Shown: positions 32,594 to 42,845, counted from the stretch's first letter. The stretch: DNA of 64,000 bases from Burkholderiaceae bacterium (GCA_024637395.1 JAGXFG010000027.1:1-64000), one strand, 5' to 3'. Numbers and translations are program-made. The notes: generated by a model not told the origin, from the sequence alone.

Positions 32594-34012
32594 TCAGTCG
32601 TCGAGAGGAATGTAGAAACTGGATTTCTCGCGCACTGCAACCCGCGGATTGTTCCGCTCGCTGACCACGAAGATCAGCTTGTTGCTTCCGGGCGATGCGG
32701 CGTGATGGTCGGCGCGGACGCGCACCGCCACCAGCCTGGTTGCAGTCGACGCGATCTCGACCTCGGCTTGCGAAGCGATGAATGCGCCCGGAATCCCGGC
32801 CACGGCAATGTCGAACGTGGTGGCGACTTCCGCGCTGTTGCTGATCTGCAGGCGGTAGACGTTTTCAATCAGGTCGTGCTCGACTTCGCGGGCCAGCGCG
32901 CCGCGATCGCGAATGACGTCGACCGAGAACGGCACCCGCAGCGCGATCTGGGTGAACAAAACGGTGGTCACGGCAAGCAGGATCGCGGTGTAGATCAGCA
33001 CCCGCGGCCGCAGCGTCCGGCGCAGCAGCTGCTTGCTGTCCCAGTTATTGGCGAGACCGTTCTCGGTGTCGTAGCGAATCAGGCCGCGCGGATAGCTCAT
33101 CCGGTCCATGATCTGGTTGCAGGCGTCGATGCAGGCAGTGCAGCCGATGCATTCGTACTGCAGCCCCTTGCGGATGTCGATCCCGGTCGGACAAACCTCG
33201 ACGCACAGCCCGCAGTTGACGCAGTCGCCCAGCCCCTGGGCGGCGCGATCGGCCTTGCGCGAGCGCGACCCGCGCGGTTCGCCGCGCTCGCTGTCATAGG
33301 TCACGATCAGCGTGTCGCGGTCGAACATAGCGCTCTGGAAGCGCGCGTAGGGGCACATGTACTTGCAGACCTGTTCGCGCATGAACCCCGCGTTGCCCCA
33401 CGTCGCGAAACCGTAGAACAGCACCCAGAACGCTTCCCACGGACCGACGCGCCAGGCGAAAATCTCCGTCCCGAGGGTGCGGATCGGCGTGAAGTAGCCC
33501 ACGAAGGTGAACCCGGTCCATGCCGCCAGCGCGATCCAGGCCGAGTGTTTCGCCGCCTTGCGCAGCAGCTTGGCACCGCTCCAAGGCTGGGCGTCGAGCC
33601 GCATCCTCTTGGGCCGGTCACCCTCGATGACGCGTTCGATCCACAGGAAAATTTCAGTGTAGACGGTCTGCGGACAGGCGTACCCGCACCACAACCTCCC
33701 CGCCACCGCGGTGAACAGGAAGAGCGACAGCGCCGAGATGACCAGCAAACCGGTCAGGTAGATGAAATCCTGGGGGTAGAGCACCAGGCCGAAGATGTAG
33801 AAACGCCGCGCCTCGAGCGCGAAGAGCACCGCCGGACGGCCGTTCCAGGTGAGCCAGGGCAGGCCGTAAAAGATCAACTGGGTGAGCCAGACCAGCGCCC
33901 AACGCCAAGCCGCGAACCAGCCGTGGACGGCCCGCGGGTAGATCTTGCGGCGCACCTCGTAGAGGTTGACTACCTGTTCGCCGCCCCCGCCTTCTCCCTG
34001 TGAACTGCTCAT
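32594..34012 (-). CDS. ccoG: cbb3 oxidase accessory ferredoxin-like protein CcoG (FixG/RdxA)
   Basis: CcoG is a membrane protein with two 4Fe-4S clusters that reduces copper for insertion into cbb3 oxidase. The 472-residue sequence has several N-terminal helices, WCGYACPQTVYTEIF near residue 110 and a second conserved CKYMCPYARFQ. The ferredoxin motifs CVNCGLCVEVCPTG and CIGCTACIDACN follow, then a C-terminal immunoglobulin-like domain. It sits between ccoP and ccoH on the same strand. Confidence 0.95.
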   Translation of the reverse strand: MSSSQGEGGGGEQVVNLYEVRRKIYPRAVHGWFAAWRWALVWLTQLIFYGLPWLTWNGRPAVLFALEARRFYIFGLVLYPQDFIYLTGLLVISALSLFLFTAVAGRLWCGYACPQTVYTEIFLWIERVIEGDRPKRMRLDAQPWSGAKLLRKAAKHSAWIALAAWTGFTFVGYFTPIRTLGTEIFAWRVGPWEAFWVLFYGFATWGNAGFMREQVCKYMCPYARFQSAMFDRDTLIVTYDSERGEPRGSRSRKADRAAQGLGDCVNCGLCVEVCPTGIDIRKGLQYECIGCTACIDACNQIMDRMSYPRGLIRYDTENGLANNWDSKQLLRRTLRPRVLIYTAILLAVTTVLFTQIALRVPFSVDVIRDRGALAREVEHDLIENVYRLQISNSAEVATTFDIAVAGIPGAFIASQAEVEIASTATRLVAVRVRADHHAASPGSNKLIFVVSERNNPRVAVREKSSFYIPLDD

Positions 34013-34039
34013 CTGTTGATGCGGCGCCTGGGCGCCTCC

Positions 34040-34960
34040 CTACTTGGCACTCCCGGATCCCTGGGGTTGCGACAGCCCCCACACGTAGGCTGCGAGCACA
34101 TGGACCTTGCCTTCGCCCAGCGAATCCTTGAATGAGGGCATCTGGTTGGTGCGGCCCAGATTTATGGTCTCGATGACCGTCGCCAGTGAACCGCCGTAAA
34201 GCCAGATCTTGTCGGCCAGTCGGGGCGCGCCGATCATCGGGTTGCCGACGCCGCCCTCACCGTGGCAGGCCATGCAGGCCACGAACTTTTCCTTGCCGAG
34301 CGCCGCCTTGACCGGGTCCGGCGCGCTGCCCGACAGTGACAGCACGTAGTTGGCGACGTTCTCGACGTCGGCCGCGGCGCCTACTGCCGCGGCCATCGGC
34401 GGCATCACCCCGGCGCGCCCTTCCATGATGGTGGTCTGGATGTAAGTCGGATCGCCGGTCCCCAGCCAGTCATTGTCGGTCAGGTTCGGGAAGCCCCTGC
34501 TGCCGCGCGCATCCGAGCCATGGCACTGGGTGCAGTAGGTCAGGAACAAGCGCTCGCCCATTGCCCGCGCCTCGGGGTCGGCCGCCACGGCAGGAATGTC
34601 CTGCGCCAGATACTTCGCGAAGAGCGGCTCGTAGACGGCGTTGGCTTTGGCAATCTCCTGCTCGTACTCGCCCCGCGAGGTCCAGCCGAGTTGTCCCTTG
34701 AGGGCGCCCAGCCCGGGATAAAGCACCAGGTAGATCAGGCCGAAGGCGCAGCCGAGGTAGAACATGTAGAGCCACCAGCGCGGCAACGGGTTGTTGTATT
34801 CCTCCAGGTCTTCGTCCCAGACATGCCCGGTCGTTCCCAGCTCCTCACCAGGGGCACGCTTCTTGGACATCGCCAGCGCGAGCGCGAAAGTGAAGGCGAT
34901 CGATACCAGCGTGGCAATCGCCACGTACCAACCCCAGCCGGAGTTCACAAAGTCAGCCAT
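34040..34960 (-). CDS. ccoP: cbb3-type cytochrome c oxidase diheme subunit CcoP
   Basis: CcoP passes electrons from soluble cytochromes to CcoO and the catalytic subunit. The 306-residue protein has two N-terminal helices (about residues 10-30 and 62-83) and the cbb3-specific HVWDEDLEEYNNPLPRWW segment between them. Two c-type haem sites follow, CTQCH (143-147) and CMACH (229-233). It follows ccoQ by about 30 bases and precedes ccoG. Confidence 0.96.
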   Translation of the reverse strand: MADFVNSGWGWYVAIATLVSIAFTFALALAMSKKRAPGEELGTTGHVWDEDLEEYNNPLPRWWLYMFYLGCAFGLIYLVLYPGLGALKGQLGWTSRGEYEQEIAKANAVYEPLFAKYLAQDIPAVAADPEARAMGERLFLTYCTQCHGSDARGSRGFPNLTDNDWLGTGDPTYIQTTIMEGRAGVMPPMAAAVGAAADVENVANYVLSLSGSAPDPVKAALGKEKFVACMACHGEGGVGNPMIGAPRLADKIWLYGGSLATVIETINLGRTNQMPSFKDSLGEGKVHVLAAYVWGLSQPQGSGSAK

Positions 34961-34991
34961 TGTTCATGCTCCCGTCAGCGGTCCGCGCTAT

Positions 34992-35168
34992 TCAGCGGTC
35001 CACGCTGTTCAGCGCGGACCGGTCGGCAATTTCGTCGTCGGCAAAGGGCAGGTGCGCGGCCTCGTCGAAGCGCTCCCGCCGTCCCGGACCGAACGCCCAC
35101 ACCACTATCCCGATGAAGGTCACGAGGCTCACCACGGTGATCAGTGAGCGCAACAGGTTGATATCCAT
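34992..35168 (-). CDS. ccoQ: cbb3-type oxidase small subunit CcoQ
   Basis: Translation of this short frame gives 58 residues beginning MDINLLRSLITVVSLVTF. It has one membrane helix (about residues 7-26) followed by WAFGPGRRERFDEAAHLPF and an acidic tail, the standard CcoQ layout. It starts 3 bases after the ccoO stop and precedes ccoP. CcoQ stabilises the CcoP interaction with the CcoNO core. The gene is easy to miss because of its size. Confidence 0.9.
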   Translation of the reverse strand: MDINLLRSLITVVSLVTFIGIVVWAFGPGRRERFDEAAHLPFADDEIADRSALNSVDR

Positions 35169-35170
35169 GA

Positions 35171-35785
<615 letters not shown>

Positions 35786-35804
35786 CGTTGATCTCCTCCC
35801 GGGC

Positions 35805-37247
35805 TCAGGCGTGCGCCGCCAGCGCGGGAATCGGCGCGTCTTCAGAGCGACCCGCGCGGATCGTCATCGCCACGTTGTAGAGCATCAGGAGCATGCCGCC
35901 CAGGAAGAGCAGCCCGCCGCCCAGTCGGATCACGTAGTAGGGGAAGGTCGCCTTGACCGACTCCACGAAGGCGTAGGTCAGGGTGCCGTCGACGTTGGTC
36001 GCCCGCCACATCAGGCCCTGCATCACGCCCGCGATCCACATCGAAGCGACGTAGAGCACGATGCCGATGGTCGCGACCCAGAAATGCGTCTCAATCAGCC
36101 GGCTGCTGTACATCGCGGTGCGGCCGTAGAGGCGGGGAATCAGGTAATACAGCGATCCGATCGAGATCATGGCCACCCAGCCCAGTGCTCCCGAGTGCAC
36201 ATGGCCGATCGTCCAGTCGGTGTAGTGCGAAAGCGCGTTGACGGTCTTGATCGACATCATCGGGCCCTCGAAGGTCGACATGCCGTAGAACGACAGCGAG
36301 ACCACCAGGAATTTCAGGATCGGGTCGGTGCGCAGTTTGTGCCATGCGCCCGAGAGCGTCATGATGCCGTTGATCATCCCGCCCCACGACGGCGCGAGCA
36401 GGATCAGCGAGAACACCATGCCGATGCTCTGCACCCAGTCAGGCAGCGCGGTGTAGTGCAGGTGATGGGGGCCGGCCCACATGTAGGTGAACACCAGGGC
36501 CCAGAAATGGACCACCGACAGGCGGTACGAATACACCGGCCGCTCGGCCTGCTTGGGAATGAAGTAGTACATCATCCCGAGGAAACCGGCGGTCAGGAAG
36601 AAGCCGACCGCATTGTGGCCGTACCACCACTGGATCATCGCGTCCTGGACCCCGGCGTAGGCCGAGTAGGACTTCAGCGCGCTGACCGGGATCGCAGCGC
36701 TGTTGACGATGTGCAGGACCGCCACGGCCAGGATGAAGGCGCCGTAGAACCAGTTGGCGACGTAGATATGGGGGATCTTGCGGCGCACGATCGTGCCGAA
36801 GAACACCAGCGCGTAGGACACCCACACCAGCGTGATCAGGATGTCGATCGGCCACTCGAGCTCAGCGTATTCCTTGCCCTGGGTGAAGCCCAGCGGCAGC
36901 GTGATGGCGGCTGCCACGATCACCAGTTGCCAGCCCCAGAACGTGAAGGCGGCCAGCGGACCGGCGAAGAGCCTGGTCTGGCAGGTGCGCTGCACGACGT
37001 AGTAGCTGGTGCCCATCAGTGCGCAGCCGCCGAAGGCGAAGATCACCGCATTGGTATGCAGCGGGCGCAGTCGGCCGTAGGACAGCCAGGCGATGTCGAA
37101 ATTCAGGGCCGGCCAGGTGAGCTGCGAGGCGATGATCACCCCGACCAGCATCCCGACCACTCCCCAGATGATGGACATCACCGCAAACTGGCGCACGACG
37201 CGGTAGTTGTAGGTCTCGGGGTGGGCCGAGACAGCAGATGAGCTCAT
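35805..37247 (-). CDS. ccoN: cbb3-type cytochrome c oxidase catalytic subunit CcoN
   Basis: CcoN is the twelve-helix, haem b/b3 and CuB subunit that reduces oxygen at high affinity. The 480-residue protein shows [19 protein letters not shown] with a haem-ligand histidine, [21 protein letters not shown], the active-site [26 protein letters not shown] region and [21 protein letters not shown] lies upstream of the ATG. I found no recognisable FNR box in the 100 bases upstream. It follows ccoS and leads ccoOQPGH. Confidence 0.97.
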   Translation of the reverse strand: MSSSAVSAHPETYNYRVVRQFAVMSIIWGVVGMLVGVIIASQLTWPALNFDIAWLSYGRLRPLHTNAVIFAFGGCALMGTSYYVVQRTCQTRLFAGPLAAFTFWGWQLVIVAAAITLPLGFTQGKEYAELEWPIDILITLVWVSYALVFFGTIVRRKIPHIYVANWFYGAFILAVAVLHIVNSAAIPVSALKSYSAYAGVQDAMIQWWYGHNAVGFFLTAGFLGMMYYFIPKQAERPVYSYRLSVVHFWALVFTYMWAGPHHLHYTALPDWVQSIGMVFSLILLAPSWGGMINGIMTLSGAWHKLRTDPILKFLVVSLSFYGMSTFEGPMMSIKTVNALSHYTDWTIGHVHSGALGWVAMISIGSLYYLIPRLYGRTAMYSSRLIETHFWVATIGIVLYVASMWIAGVMQGLMWRATNVDGTLTYAFVESVKATFPYYVIRLGGGLLFLGGMLLMLYNVAMTIRAGRSEDAPIPALAAHA

Positions 37248-37308
37248 GGGCTTGAGCCTCCCTTGGGTTCGCGTGGTGTGAAGATACTATGAAAAGGGGC
37301 CTTCTGCT

Positions 37309-37322
37309 CACTCGCGCGAGTG
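37309..37322. promoter_or_regulatory. Perfect 14-bp palindrome upstream of ccoN
   Basis: CACTCGCGCGAGTG is its own reverse complement and lies 62-75 bases upstream of the ccoN start, in the gap after ccoS. It may be an operator for an oxidase regulator. It does not resemble the FNR consensus TTGAT-N4-ATCAA. Confidence 0.4.
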
Positions 37323-37347
37323 CTGCCGTCGGCAACTTGTCGTGCTT

Positions 37348-37521
37348 TTATTCTTCCGTCCCCGGCGGGCGCGCGGCGGGCCGGTCATCGTCGAGCAGGA
37401 TGCGATGGCCCGGGCTCTCGAGATCGTCGAACTGTCCCGAGTCGCTCATGCGCAGGAACAGCCAGAGTGCTGCCGCCACGGCGAGCAGCGACAAGGGAAT
37501 CAGGAGGTAGAGGGCTTCCAC
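37348..37521 (-). CDS. ccoS: cbb3-type oxidase assembly protein CcoS
   Basis: This 57-residue protein starts at GTG, giving MEALYLLIPLSLLAVAAALW. One hydrophobic helix (about residues 4-23) is followed by the CcoS signature WLFLRMSDSGQFDDLESPGHRILLDDD. CcoS is needed for cofactor insertion into cbb3 oxidase. Its start overlaps the end of ccoI by 22 bases. Confidence 0.92.
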   Translation of the reverse strand: MEALYLLIPLSLLAVAAALWLFLRMSDSGQFDDLESPGHRILLDDDRPAARPPGTEE

Positions 37522-40067
37522 GACCACAGTGTAAGCGCGTTGCCCGCCACCAGCAGCGAGCTGCCCGCCATGCCGAGCGCCGCCAGCCAGGGCGGCACCA
37601 GGCCGCAGGCCGCCGCCGGAATCGCCACCAGGTTGTAGGCCAGGGCCCAGGCGAGATTCTGGCGCACCACCCTGAGGCAGCGCCGGGCCGTGGTCACCAG
37701 GTCGACCACGCCGTCGATCGAGGGCGTGAGCACGATGGCGTCGGCGGCCACCCGCGCCAGGGTGGTGGCGCCCCCAACCGCGACCGAGACGTCGGCCGCC
37801 GCCATCACCGGCGCGTCGTTGATGCCGTCGCCCACCATCAGCACCCGCGCCCCCTGTTGCTGCAACGTGCGCACGAACGCCAGCTTGGCGTCGGGAGTGG
37901 CCGCTGCGATCCAGCTCTCGATTCCCAGTTCGGCGGCGCAGCGTGCGACCACCGGTTCCCGGTCGCCCGAGGCGAGGTGGCTGCGCACGCCACTGCGCGA
38001 GAGCATCGCGACCAGGCCGGGCGCCTCCGGGCGCAGGCGGTCGCGCAGCGCAAACGAGGCCAGCAGTCGCGGCTGGCCATGGTCGGACGAACTGCCTGGC
38101 TCCTCGTTGCTGGCTGGCAGTTCGACCATGAAGACGGTGCTGTCGGCCTCCGGCCAGGTCGTTGCAGTTCCCGGATCCGTAGCCTTGGGCGACTCGATCC
38201 CGCACCACTGGGCGGAACCGAGCCGCAGACGCAGCCGGCGGCCGGCGCCGGTCACCAGCGTAGCTCCAACCCCCGCCCCGGGCTCGGCTACGCGCTCCAG
38301 CAGGGTGGCCGGGCTGGCCGCCGCGGTCTCGGCAAACGAGCCCGAGGCGGCTGCAAAATCCCTGATCGCCCGCGCAAACGGGTGGGCCGAGCCGTGTTCG
38401 AGGCGTGCCGCCCAGGACAGCGCGGCCGCGCGTTCGATGCCCTCGGCTAGCTCCAGCGCCACCACGCCGGGCGTGCCGGTAGTCAGTGTTCCGGTCTTGT
38501 CGAAGACGACGTCGGTGCAACTGGCCAGGGCTTCCAGCGCCGGGCCGCGGGTAATCAGCACGTGGCGGCGCAGCAGCGCGCCGCTGGCTGCAGCCAGAGC
38601 CGCTGGCGTCGCCATCGATAGTGCGCACGGGCAGGAGACGACCAGTACCGCGAGCGCGATAGGCAACGCCCGCGCCGGATCCAGCTGCCACCAGACGATC
38701 AGCACCGCCAGCGCCAGCGCCAGCAGGGCGGCAACGAACCAGCTCGCGGCCCGGTCCGCGAGTTGCGCGATCCGGGGCTTGTCCTGGGAGGCGCGTTCCG
38801 CGAGCCGCTCGATGCTCGAGAGCGTGCTCTCGGCCACCGGGCGCAACACCCGCAACGTGATTGGCGCCCCGGCGTTGAGCGCTCCCCCGGGAACTTCGTC
38901 GCCGCCCGCGCGCTGCACCGGCACCGATTCGCCGGTGAGCAGCGACAGGTCGACGCTGGTGCGCCCGGCGACGATGACGGCGTCGAGCGCGACGCGCTCG
39001 CCGCTGCCCACTTCGATCAGATCGTCGACCCGGACCCGCGCCGCCGGAACGGTCTCGGTAATGCCGCCAGGAGCTTCGCCGGGGAGCAGCCGCTGCACCT
39101 GTTCAGGAGCCGCCGCGGCCATCGCATCGAGTGCCCGCGCCGCACGGCGGCGGGCGATCCACTCGAGGTGGCGGGAACCCAGCAGCAGGAAGACGAACAT
39201 CGTCACCGAATCGAAATAGACCTCGCCGTGACCGCTGAGCGTCGCCCAGACGCTTGCGCCAAAGGCCACGGCGACGCTGATGGCCACCGGCACGTCCATC
39301 CCGGGCCGCAGCGCGCGCAGGTCTCTCAGCGCGCCGGCGAAGAACGGCTGCGCGCTGTAGAGCACCACCGGCAACGTGAGCACCAGGCTGGCCCAGTGCA
39401 GCAGCGTCGCGAAGCCGGACTCGATCTCGCCGGGGCCGGCAGTGTAGGCCGGGAAGGCGTACATCATCACCTGCATCATTCCGAATCCGGCCACGAACAG
39501 TCGGCGCAACTGTGTTCGACTGGTGCGTGCGATTGCCGCCTCGCGCAGGCGAACATCGAACGGGGTGACCTGGTAGCCGATCTCGCGGCAGCGCTCCAGC
39601 AGCCGCGACAGCGGCGTGCGTTCGGGATCCCAGCGCACCACTGCGCGCTCGGTGGCGAGGTTGACGTTGGCGCCAAGCACCCCGGGGACTCCAACCAGGG
39701 CGCGTTCGATCAGCCAGACACAGGCCCCGCAGCGCATCCCGTCAATTGCCAGCGTGGCCTCAAGGCAGGGGCCGGCGCCGGCCTCGGCGCTGCGGGTGAA
39801 GCGTTCCTGGAGCTCTGGTTCGTCGTAGATCGCCAGGCTGGCGAGTTCCGCTGGCACCACCGCAGCGCCCCGGGCCGGAGCGCTGCGATGGCGGTAGTAG
39901 TCGTCCAGGCCGGCGGCATGGATGGCTTCGGCGACCGCCGCACACCCGGCGCAGCACATCGGCCGGGCAGCGCCATCGATGACTGCGCTCCAGCTGCCCG
40001 AGCGTGGCAGCGGCTCGCCGCAGTGATAGCAGGATTCAGGGTTGGTTGGGGCGCTCACCTTGCTCAC
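37500..40067 (-). CDS. ccoI: Copper-translocating P1B-type ATPase CcoI (FixI)
   Basis: CcoI exports copper for CuB-site assembly of cbb3 oxidase. The 855-residue protein has an N-terminal cysteine-rich metal-binding region (CYHCG at 13-17 and CCAGC near 38-42). A heavy-metal-associated domain with GMRCGAC (C113, C116) follows, then eight helices with the transport motif CPC at 479-481. The phosphorylation site is D523 (DKTGTLTTG) and the hinge is GDGINDAP. The SafE-like gene overlaps its start by 32 bases and ccoS overlaps its end. Confidence 0.96.
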   Translation of the reverse strand: MSKVSAPTNPESCYHCGEPLPRSGSWSAVIDGAARPMCCAGCAAVAEAIHAAGLDDYYRHRSAPARGAAVVPAELASLAIYDEPELQERFTRSAEAGAGPCLEATLAIDGMRCGACVWLIERALVGVPGVLGANVNLATERAVVRWDPERTPLSRLLERCREIGYQVTPFDVRLREAAIARTSRTQLRRLFVAGFGMMQVMMYAFPAYTAGPGEIESGFATLLHWASLVLTLPVVLYSAQPFFAGALRDLRALRPGMDVPVAISVAVAFGASVWATLSGHGEVYFDSVTMFVFLLLGSRHLEWIARRRAARALDAMAAAAPEQVQRLLPGEAPGGITETVPAARVRVDDLIEVGSGERVALDAVIVAGRTSVDLSLLTGESVPVQRAGGDEVPGGALNAGAPITLRVLRPVAESTLSSIERLAERASQDKPRIAQLADRAASWFVAALLALALAVLIVWWQLDPARALPIALAVLVVSCPCALSMATPAALAAASGALLRRHVLITRGPALEALASCTDVVFDKTGTLTTGTPGVVALELAEGIERAAALSWAARLEHGSAHPFARAIRDFAAASGSFAETAAASPATLLERVAEPGAGVGATLVTGAGRRLRLRLGSAQWCGIESPKATDPGTATTWPEADSTVFMVELPASNEEPGSSSDHGQPRLLASFALRDRLRPEAPGLVAMLSRSGVRSHLASGDREPVVARCAAELGIESWIAAATPDAKLAFVRTLQQQGARVLMVGDGINDAPVMAAADVSVAVGGATTLARVAADAIVLTPSIDGVVDLVTTARRCLRVVRQNLAWALAYNLVAIPAAACGLVPPWLAALGMAGSSLLVAGNALTLWSWKPSTS

Positions 40068-40878
40068 TGCCGGTTAGCTGTTGGCCGCTGTGGTGGCCGG
40101 CGGTCTGGCCCATCGGGCCACGGCCGGGCAGCGGCATTCCCGTGAGACCGGTGCTGCGCACTACTCCCAGCACGCCAAACACCAGGATCAGCGCCCCTGC
40201 GGCGTGCCGCAGCCAGCCTGAACGCAGCCAGCGGGTCGAGCGCGATGCCGCCCAGCCGATGGCCAGCAGGTTGGGCAGGGTTCCGGCGCCAAAGGCGGCC
40301 GCCAGCAGTGCGCCGTCGGCGGCGCTGCCACTGGCCAGCGCCGCGACCAGCACCGCGTAGACCATCCCGCAGGGGATCAGTCCCCAGACCAGCCCAGCCC
40401 CCAGCGCCTGCAGCGGGCGGCGTCCGCGCAGGACGCGTGCGGCCAGCGGCGCCACCCGGCGCCACAGCGGCCGTCCGGCGCTTTCCAGCGCGCCCAGCGG
40501 CCGCAGGACGCCGAGCAAATAGAGCCCCATCGCGATCAGCGCGCAGCCCGCGAGGGCGAGCGCCAACTGCTGTACCGGTGCGACGTGGTTGGCGAACCAG
40601 GCCGCCGAGCCGACTGCACCGGCCAGCGCGCCCGCGGCGCTATAGCTCAGGACTCGGCCGAAGTTGTAGAACAACAGCCGCGGCCAGTCGGTTGCCTGGC
40701 CGGCGGCGGCAGTGTCGGCGGCGGCCACGATCCTGATCGGCTTTGCCGGCTCGGCCTGCCCCTGCGCGCGGCGGCCCGCCAGGACCACGGCGCCGACGAT
40801 CGGTCCGCACATTCCGGCGCAGTGGGCGCCGCCCAGCAGCCCCAGCAGGAATACCGACAGCAGAGACGCTTCCAGCAT
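40036..40878 (-). CDS. Sulfite exporter TauE/SafE-family (CcoI-associated) membrane protein
   Basis: This 280-residue polytopic protein begins with a helix and the motif HCAGMCGPIVGA (about residues 19-30), seen in TauE/SafE and DsbD-like membrane proteins found beside cbb3 genes. About six to seven hydrophobic helices follow, including ALGAGLVWGLIPCGMVYAVL. It is translated just before ccoI with a 32-base overlap. The cysteine motifs and location suggest a role in copper or thiol handling for oxidase assembly, as proposed for CcoI-linked relatives. Sulfite transport is unproven. Confidence 0.82.
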   Translation of the reverse strand: MLEASLLSVFLLGLLGGAHCAGMCGPIVGAVVLAGRRAQGQAEPAKPIRIVAAADTAAAGQATDWPRLLFYNFGRVLSYSAAGALAGAVGSAAWFANHVAPVQQLALALAGCALIAMGLYLLGVLRPLGALESAGRPLWRRVAPLAARVLRGRRPLQALGAGLVWGLIPCGMVYAVLVAALASGSAADGALLAAAFGAGTLPNLLAIGWAASRSTRWLRSGWLRHAAGALILVFGVLGVVRSTGLTGMPLPGRGPMGQTAGHHSGQQLTGSEQGERPNQP

Positions 40879-41035
40879 TGCACACGACCTTTGGCTGACT
40901 TTCCGCCGGCGCGACGGTTGCGCCGCGGAACTTTTGGGGCAGGATAGCCTAAACCGCTCGCTGATCGCGGGGCGGTGATCGGTGCCCGCACCGCGCTATG
41001 CTATGCGCTTCCGATCCGTGCTGGCGCCGCCACCA

Positions 41036-42115
41036 ATGACACCCCCAAGAACCCTCTGGCTTGACGATCGTTCCCGCGTCATGACGCTCGACCAGACCCG
41101 GCTGCCGTTCGAGCAGGTGACGATTGAACTCGATTCGCTGGAGAGTTGCCGCCACGCGATCCGTGCGATGCAGGTTCGCGGGGCGCCGCTGATTGGCGCC
41201 GTCGGCGCCTACGGGCTCGCGTTTGGCCTGCGCCGCGACGCCAGCGATGAAGCACTGCGCCAGGACTTCGCCGAGCTCCTCGCCAGCCGCCCGACCGCGG
41301 TCAACCTGCGCTGGGCGCTGCAGCGCGTGGCCGACCGGGTGCGGCCGCTGCCGCCGGGCGAGCGCTCGGCCGCCGCCTGGCTCGAGGCCGGTGTCATTTG
41401 TGAGGAAGACGTCGCCTGCAATCGTGCGATCGGCTCCCATCTGGCGGCGCTGCTGCGCGAGCAGGCGCTGCGCCGCGGCGGAGATCCGACTCGGGCGCTC
41501 GACGTACTCACCCACTGCAACGCCGGGCGCCTCGCGACGATCGCCTATGGCACCGCGCTCTCACCGTTCTATTTGCTCGACGAGATCGGTTTCCCGGTGC
41601 ACGTCTGGGTCGACGAGACCAGGCCGCGCAACCAGGGCGCCAGCCTGACCGCCTGGGAACTGGGGCAGGCCGGAGTTGCCCACACCGTGATCGCCGACAA
41701 TGCCGGGGGGCTGCTGATGATGCAGCGCCGGGTGGACGCGGTTATCGTCGGCTGCGACCGGGTCGCCGCCAACGGCGATGTCGCCAACAAGGTCGGCACC
41801 TACCTCAAGGCGCTCGCGGCGCATGCCCATGGCATCCCCTTCTACGTCGCCTGCCCGAGTTCGACGATCGATCTCGGCTCGGCTGATGCCGCGGCGATCG
41901 AGATCGAGGCGCGCGCCGGGCGCGAGCTGTCACACGTGAGCGGCCGGCTGCCCGACGGCACGATCGCCGAAGTGCAGGTGATCCCCGACGGTTCGGCCGC
42001 CTTCAACCCGGCCTTCGACCTGACCCCGGCGGCGCTGGTCACCGCGCTGGTCACCGAGCATGGTCCGATCCCGGCGAGCACCGCGGCGATCGCCGCGCTA
42101 TTTGCGGAGCACTGA
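41036..42115 (+). CDS. mtnA: S-methyl-5-thioribose-1-phosphate isomerase
   Basis: MtnA converts methylthioribose-1-phosphate to methylthioribulose-1-phosphate in methylthioadenosine salvage. The 359-residue protein has AMQVRGAPLIGAVGAYG (about residues 44-60), the catalytic cysteine in THCNAGRLAT and the catalytic aspartate in VGCDRVAANGDVANK. ETRPRNQGASLTAWEL is also typical. The start is uncertain: I use the ATG giving MTPPRTLWLDD, but an in-frame ATG at 41003 is possible and neither has a strong ribosome site. It is followed directly by a class II aldolase. Confidence 0.94.
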   Translation: MTPPRTLWLDDRSRVMTLDQTRLPFEQVTIELDSLESCRHAIRAMQVRGAPLIGAVGAYGLAFGLRRDASDEALRQDFAELLASRPTAVNLRWALQRVADRVRPLPPGERSAAAWLEAGVICEEDVACNRAIGSHLAALLREQALRRGGDPTRALDVLTHCNAGRLATIAYGTALSPFYLLDEIGFPVHVWVDETRPRNQGASLTAWELGQAGVAHTVIADNAGGLLMMQRRVDAVIVGCDRVAANGDVANKVGTYLKALAAHAHGIPFYVACPSSTIDLGSADAAAIEIEARAGRELSHVSGRLPDGTIAEVQVIPDGSAAFNPAFDLTPAALVTALVTEHGPIPASTAAIAALFAEH

Positions 42116-42116
42116 G

Positions 42117-42845
42117 ATGAGCGTAGCTGGCTTTGGCACCGGCGCCCCGGCATCGTCCCGGACCGGCCCGGAAACGGAACTCGCAGCCCGCACCGCGATC
42201 ATCGCGGCTTACCGGCGCGCCCAGGAGCTGGGCATCAACCAGGGCAGTGCCGGCAACGTATCGTTGCGCTGGCACCGTGGTGGCCTGACCGGGATGTTGG
42301 TGACACCGGCCGGACTCGGCGCCGACGAGCTGGGCGCCGCGGACATCGTCTGGCTGGGGCTCGACGACCCGCAGCCGGAAGCGGGGGCGCGCGCGCCGTC
42401 CTCGGAATGGCGGCTGCACCGCGACCTCTACCTGGCGCGCCCGGAATTCGGCGCCCTCGTTCACGCCCACTCGTCGTTCGCCGCCTCGCTGTCGTGCCTG
42501 CCGGCCGTGCAGGCGCAGGGCATTCCCGCTTTCCACTACATGATTGCGGTCGCCGGTGGCGACGACCTCAGGTGCTCGCGTTACGAGACCTTCGGCACCC
42601 AGGAGCTGTCCGCGGCCGTGGTTGCGGCGATGATCGGGCGCCGCGCCTGCCTGATGGCCAATCACGGGCAGGCCGCGGCTGGCGCCACTGTCAGCGCGGC
42701 GCTGGCGCTGGCGCTCGAAGTCGAGACGCTCTGCCGGATGTACGCCCAGGTGTGCCAGTTGGGCGCGCCGCAATTGCTCGATGCGGCTGAAATGGCGCGC
42801 GTGCGCGCGCGGTTCGCAGCACGGGCGGCAAGCGCCGGGACGTGA
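42117..42845 (+). CDS. Class II aldolase/adducin family protein, candidate methylthioribulose-1-phosphate aldolase
   Basis: This 242-residue zinc enzyme has the class II aldolase fold signature GSAGNVSLRW (about residues 43-52), an acid/base region SSEWRLHRDLY (Glu97) and zinc ligands H116 and H118 (VHAHSSFAA) plus H183 (ANHGQAA). The sequence resembles L-fuculose-phosphate aldolase more than MtnB dehydratase. Coming one base after mtnA, it could be MtnB, or the aldolase of the DHAP shunt that splits methylthioribulose-1-phosphate into DHAP and methylthioacetaldehyde. I favour the aldolase but cannot prove it. Confidence 0.8.
   Translation: MSVAGFGTGAPASSRTGPETELAARTAIIAAYRRAQELGINQGSAGNVSLRWHRGGLTGMLVTPAGLGADELGAADIVWLGLDDPQPEAGARAPSSEWRLHRDLYLARPEFGALVHAHSSFAASLSCLPAVQAQGIPAFHYMIAVAGGDDLRCSRYETFGTQELSAAVVAAMIGRRACLMANHGQAAAGATVSAALALALEVETLCRMYAQVCQLGAPQLLDAAEMARVRARFAARAASAGT

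Noticed and set aside
37248-37347. FNR/ANR binding site upstream of ccoN
   Set aside because: I looked for TTGAT-N4-ATCAA and close variants on both strands and found none.
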